From Sutcliffiella halmapala (GTDB lineage Bacteria; Bacillota; Bacilli; Bacillales; Bacillaceae_I): a stretch of DNA of 64,000 bases. The position numbers and the translations under genes are program-made. Shown here piece after piece: positions 62,334 through 64,000 of the stretch. Positions within the stretch are counted from its first letter, which is position 1. Each line of letters begins with the position of its first letter. The stretch spans positions 1,658,390 through 1,722,389 of the forward strand of contig NZ_KV917375.1 of NCBI RefSeq assembly GCF_002019665.1, read 5' to 3'. Below the pieces are notes generated by a model that saw only the letters and a program-made list of their open reading frames with translations, did no database searches and had not been told where the DNA came from.

Positions 62334-63004
62334 ATATTATCATCATAATTTTTCTTATCTTTATCGGATTTCTTCTGTTTTCTCCGCAGATAAAAAAACA
62401 ACGAGCGGTTCTTTCAAGCAACAAAAGTGTCAAGATTCTAGGTGGATATGCTGCGATTCTACTTATCTCTACAGGCATCACTTTTTTACTTCCAGATGAT
62501 ACATTTATCACTAATAAAGCTAATATTAGTGAAGAAGGAATAGATGACACAACCTATCATGCTTTAATTAATAAGCAGCCAGTAGAGAGTAATTTTGTAA
62601 AAAAGAAGGCGAGCATTCCATATGAAGAAAAACAACTTCACATAAACGTTAATAATCCAAACTATTCTGGTTTTGCTCTGATTTATGAAAAAGATCCCAC
62701 TTTAGAAAATAGACTCGAAGTAACAACCTATGTAGGTAAATCAACCGTAAATGATATCGATATATCAGATTTTATTCATTATCCAATGGTTAATATCGAT
62801 GACCAATCATTAATTATCCTTCAACCTAAGCCGATAGATCTTAAGTTTACCATGCTAAAAAAAGAATTCCCGTTTTCCCAGTTTAATGGTGAGAATTGGA
62901 TGGACCACTATAGCAGTTTTGCAAACCCTATTCTCTATATAAAGGTACCAGCAGATGTAGAAGTAACGATAGACGAGACTATCTTTTACGAGGAAGTAAA
63001 GTAA
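62330..63004 (+). CDS. Membrane-anchored accessory protein of the ABC operon
   Basis: 224 residues with one N-terminal segment (IIIIIFLIFIGFLLFSP), a second (LGGYAAILLISTGITFLLP), then about 170 mostly beta residues that should lie outside. ATGA overlap with the permease shows translational coupling. Family not recognised; it may be an extracytoplasmic sensor or accessory subunit. Confidence 0.72.
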   Translation: MNIIIIIFLIFIGFLLFSPQIKKQRAVLSSNKSVKILGGYAAILLISTGITFLLPDDTFITNKANISEEGIDDTTYHALINKQPVESNFVKKKASIPYEEKQLHINVNNPNYSGFALIYEKDPTLENRLEVTTYVGKSTVNDIDISDFIHYPMVNIDDQSLIILQPKPIDLKFTMLKKEFPFSQFNGENWMDHYSSFANPILYIKVPADVEVTIDETIFYEEVK

Positions 63005-63022
63005 CTCCCAAATTAGTGTAGA

Positions 63023-63051
63023 CACTTAGACGACAATCTAAGTGTTTTTTC
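63023..63051 (+). terminator. Terminator of the ABC operon
   Basis: CACTTAG and CTAAGTG pair across 8 bases, followed by six T. Confidence 0.85.
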
Positions 63052-63122
63052 TATCTTTTTCTAAATATCGGAAAATAATAGATGTTGTCCTTTTTTGATG
63101 AACTATATAATAGAAGGACAAA

Positions 63123-63143
63123 CTTAAGAAATTCTTAAGAAAG
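63123..63143 (+). promoter_or_regulatory. Tandem CTTAAGAAA repeats, candidate response-regulator site
   Basis: CTTAAGAAA occurs at 63123 and again at 63134, an 11-base period; the same bases also form the 17-bp palindrome CTTAAGAAATTCTTAAG. It lies 79 bases upstream of an OmpR-family regulator gene. Confidence 0.55.
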
Positions 63144-63217
63144 TTAGTCAATGAATATTAAGATTTTCCGTGTAGGATGTAGATAATGAAAGATGGCGTC
63201 AGAGAGAAGGGTGAGGG

Positions 63218-63910
63218 ATGGAGAAGTATACGGTACTAGTGGTCGATGATGAAAAAGAAATTCGGGATGCGATTGAGATTTATTTGAAAAATGAAGGGGT
63301 TATTGTTTTAAAAGCAAAGGACGGAATTGAAGCATTGGAGCTACTTCATGAGAACCAGGTGCACCTGATTATTTTAGATATTATGATGCCGCGGCTTGAT
63401 GGGATCTCCGCTACATATAAGATTCGCGAGGAAAAGAATATTCCAATCATTATTTTGAGTGCGAAAAGTGAAGACACAGATAAGATATTAGGGCTGCAGG
63501 TCGGTGCCGATGACTATGTGACAAAGCCGTTTAATCCGATGGAACTTGTCGCACGAGTGAAATCACAGCTTAGAAGATATGTGTCATTTGGAACGTATGA
63601 AGGTGTCAAAAAAGTGATTGATCTGAACGGTTTAACGTTGGATAAAGTAGCTAAAGAGGTACGAGTACAGGGCGAGCATGTCAAGCTTACGCCTATTGAA
63701 TACAAAATAGTCGAATTGTTGATGACCAATGCTGGTCGTGTGTTCTCCATTAATGAAATTTATGAGCGAGTGTGGAAGGAACCTAGTTACAATGCGGAAA
63801 ATACCGTGGCCGTCCATATTCGTAAAATTAGAGAAAAAGTCGAAATTGATGCGAAAAATCCAACATATTTAAAGGTGGTGTGGGGAATTGGTTACAAAAT
63901 GGAAAAGTAG
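63218..63910 (+). CDS. Response regulator, OmpR/PhoB family
   Basis: 230 residues: receiver domain with acidic pair DDEKE (about 9-13), phosphoacceptor Asp in LIILDIMMPRLDG (about 53), T/S in ILSAKSED and Lys in VTKPFNPMEL. A C-terminal winged helix follows (about 135-228: VKLTPIEYKIVELLMTNAGRVFS, TVAVHIRKIREKVEI). Start behind AAGGGTGAGGG. It overlaps the kinase gene by 23 bases. Confidence 0.94.
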   Translation: MEKYTVLVVDDEKEIRDAIEIYLKNEGVIVLKAKDGIEALELLHENQVHLIILDIMMPRLDGISATYKIREEKNIPIIILSAKSEDTDKILGLQVGADDYVTKPFNPMELVARVKSQLRRYVSFGTYEGVKKVIDLNGLTLDKVAKEVRVQGEHVKLTPIEYKIVELLMTNAGRVFSINEIYERVWKEPSYNAENTVAVHIRKIREKVEIDAKNPTYLKVVWGIGYKMEK

Positions 63911-64000
63911 GATTTTTATCTTCTTTATGGCTTTATTATTTACGATCGGCTTAAGTGGAATCTTTTATTTCTTTAACGACTTTCAAAGATACAGTCCGCA
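63888..64000 (+). CDS. Sensor histidine kinase, N-terminal part, cut by window end
   Basis: The frame starts at TTG 63888 inside the response regulator gene and runs out of the window. The 37 visible residues contain a membrane segment (IFIFFMALLFTIGLSGIFYFF) after a basic start. Position after the regulator and overlap are typical of its cognate kinase. The catalytic domain is not visible. Confidence 0.75.
   Translation, partial: MVTKWKSRIFIFFMALLFTIGLSGIFYFFNDFQRYSP

Overview
The window looks like the chromosome of a low-GC, endospore-forming member of the Bacillales (Bacillaceae/Planococcaceae type). Supporting signs are strong AGGAGG-type ribosome sites, frequent TTG and GTG starts, T-box leaders, a Fur-controlled ykuNOP operon, a KinB-like kinase, a PdaC-like deacetylase, a PhoP-type pst operon and many genes closed by hairpin plus T-run terminators. 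No rRNA, tRNA, complete insertion sequence, phage block or CRISPR array was seen. Naming a genus would be a guess.

Layout. 1-10 kb: a cluster of secreted subtilisin-like proteases. One is cut by the window edge, one is a complete 1364-residue paralogue with a dockerin-like tail, and a third is reduced to its signal peptide and propeptide. A 35-residue peptide, a secreted protein, a PbuE-like purine exporter and a TrmB-type regulator lie among them. 10-20 kb: a DUF4275 protein, threonyl-tRNA synthetase behind two tandem T-boxes, a coiled-coil protein, a methyltransferase, an APH-fold kinase, a broken HD-domain gene, a lipoprotein with a lost or rare start codon, and a second beta-clamp gene. 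20-30 kb: two Fur boxes followed by ykuN-ykuO-ykuP and a small FbpB-like protein, a 21-bp periodic non-coding array before a metalloprotease gene, a SulP transporter with an ArsR regulator, a GH18 chitinase, a broken nucleotidyltransferase, a peptide deformylase, and a LacI regulator sharing a palindromic operator with a tiny membrane protein.

30-46 kb: PhoP box then pstS-pstC-pstA-pstB-phoU; an RNA polymerase alpha-CTD-like small protein; a GyrI-like protein; decayed small genes; a T-box leader (candidate lysine specifier) driving an MFS transporter; a DUF2935 protein; a KinB-like histidine kinase; an FAD oxidoreductase with an ECF41-type sigma factor behind a matching promoter; a P-loop kinase-like protein; and a solitary accA. 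46-64 kb: a TolB-like propeller protein, an FMN reductase, a TldD/TldE pair, a methyltransferase, a ferritin-like/cupin fusion, a PdaC-like deacetylase, an AlkD-like repair gene behind a LexA-like box, a CWC protein, a HEAT-repeat/glycosyltransferase pair, a YtrA-type GntR-ABC operon, and a two-component system cut by the window end.

How the parts work together: several units are self-contained regulatory circuits with the site and its regulator or signal visible in the DNA. These are Fur/ykuNOP-fbpB, PhoP/pst-phoU, T-box/thrS, T-box/MFS, ECF41/oxidoreductase, LacI operator, ArsR/SulP and OmpR-type repeats before a response regulator. Gene decay is recurrent: truncated protease, HD protein, nucleotidyltransferase and a DUF4085-like remnant. 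All function calls come from reading motifs by eye, without database searches.
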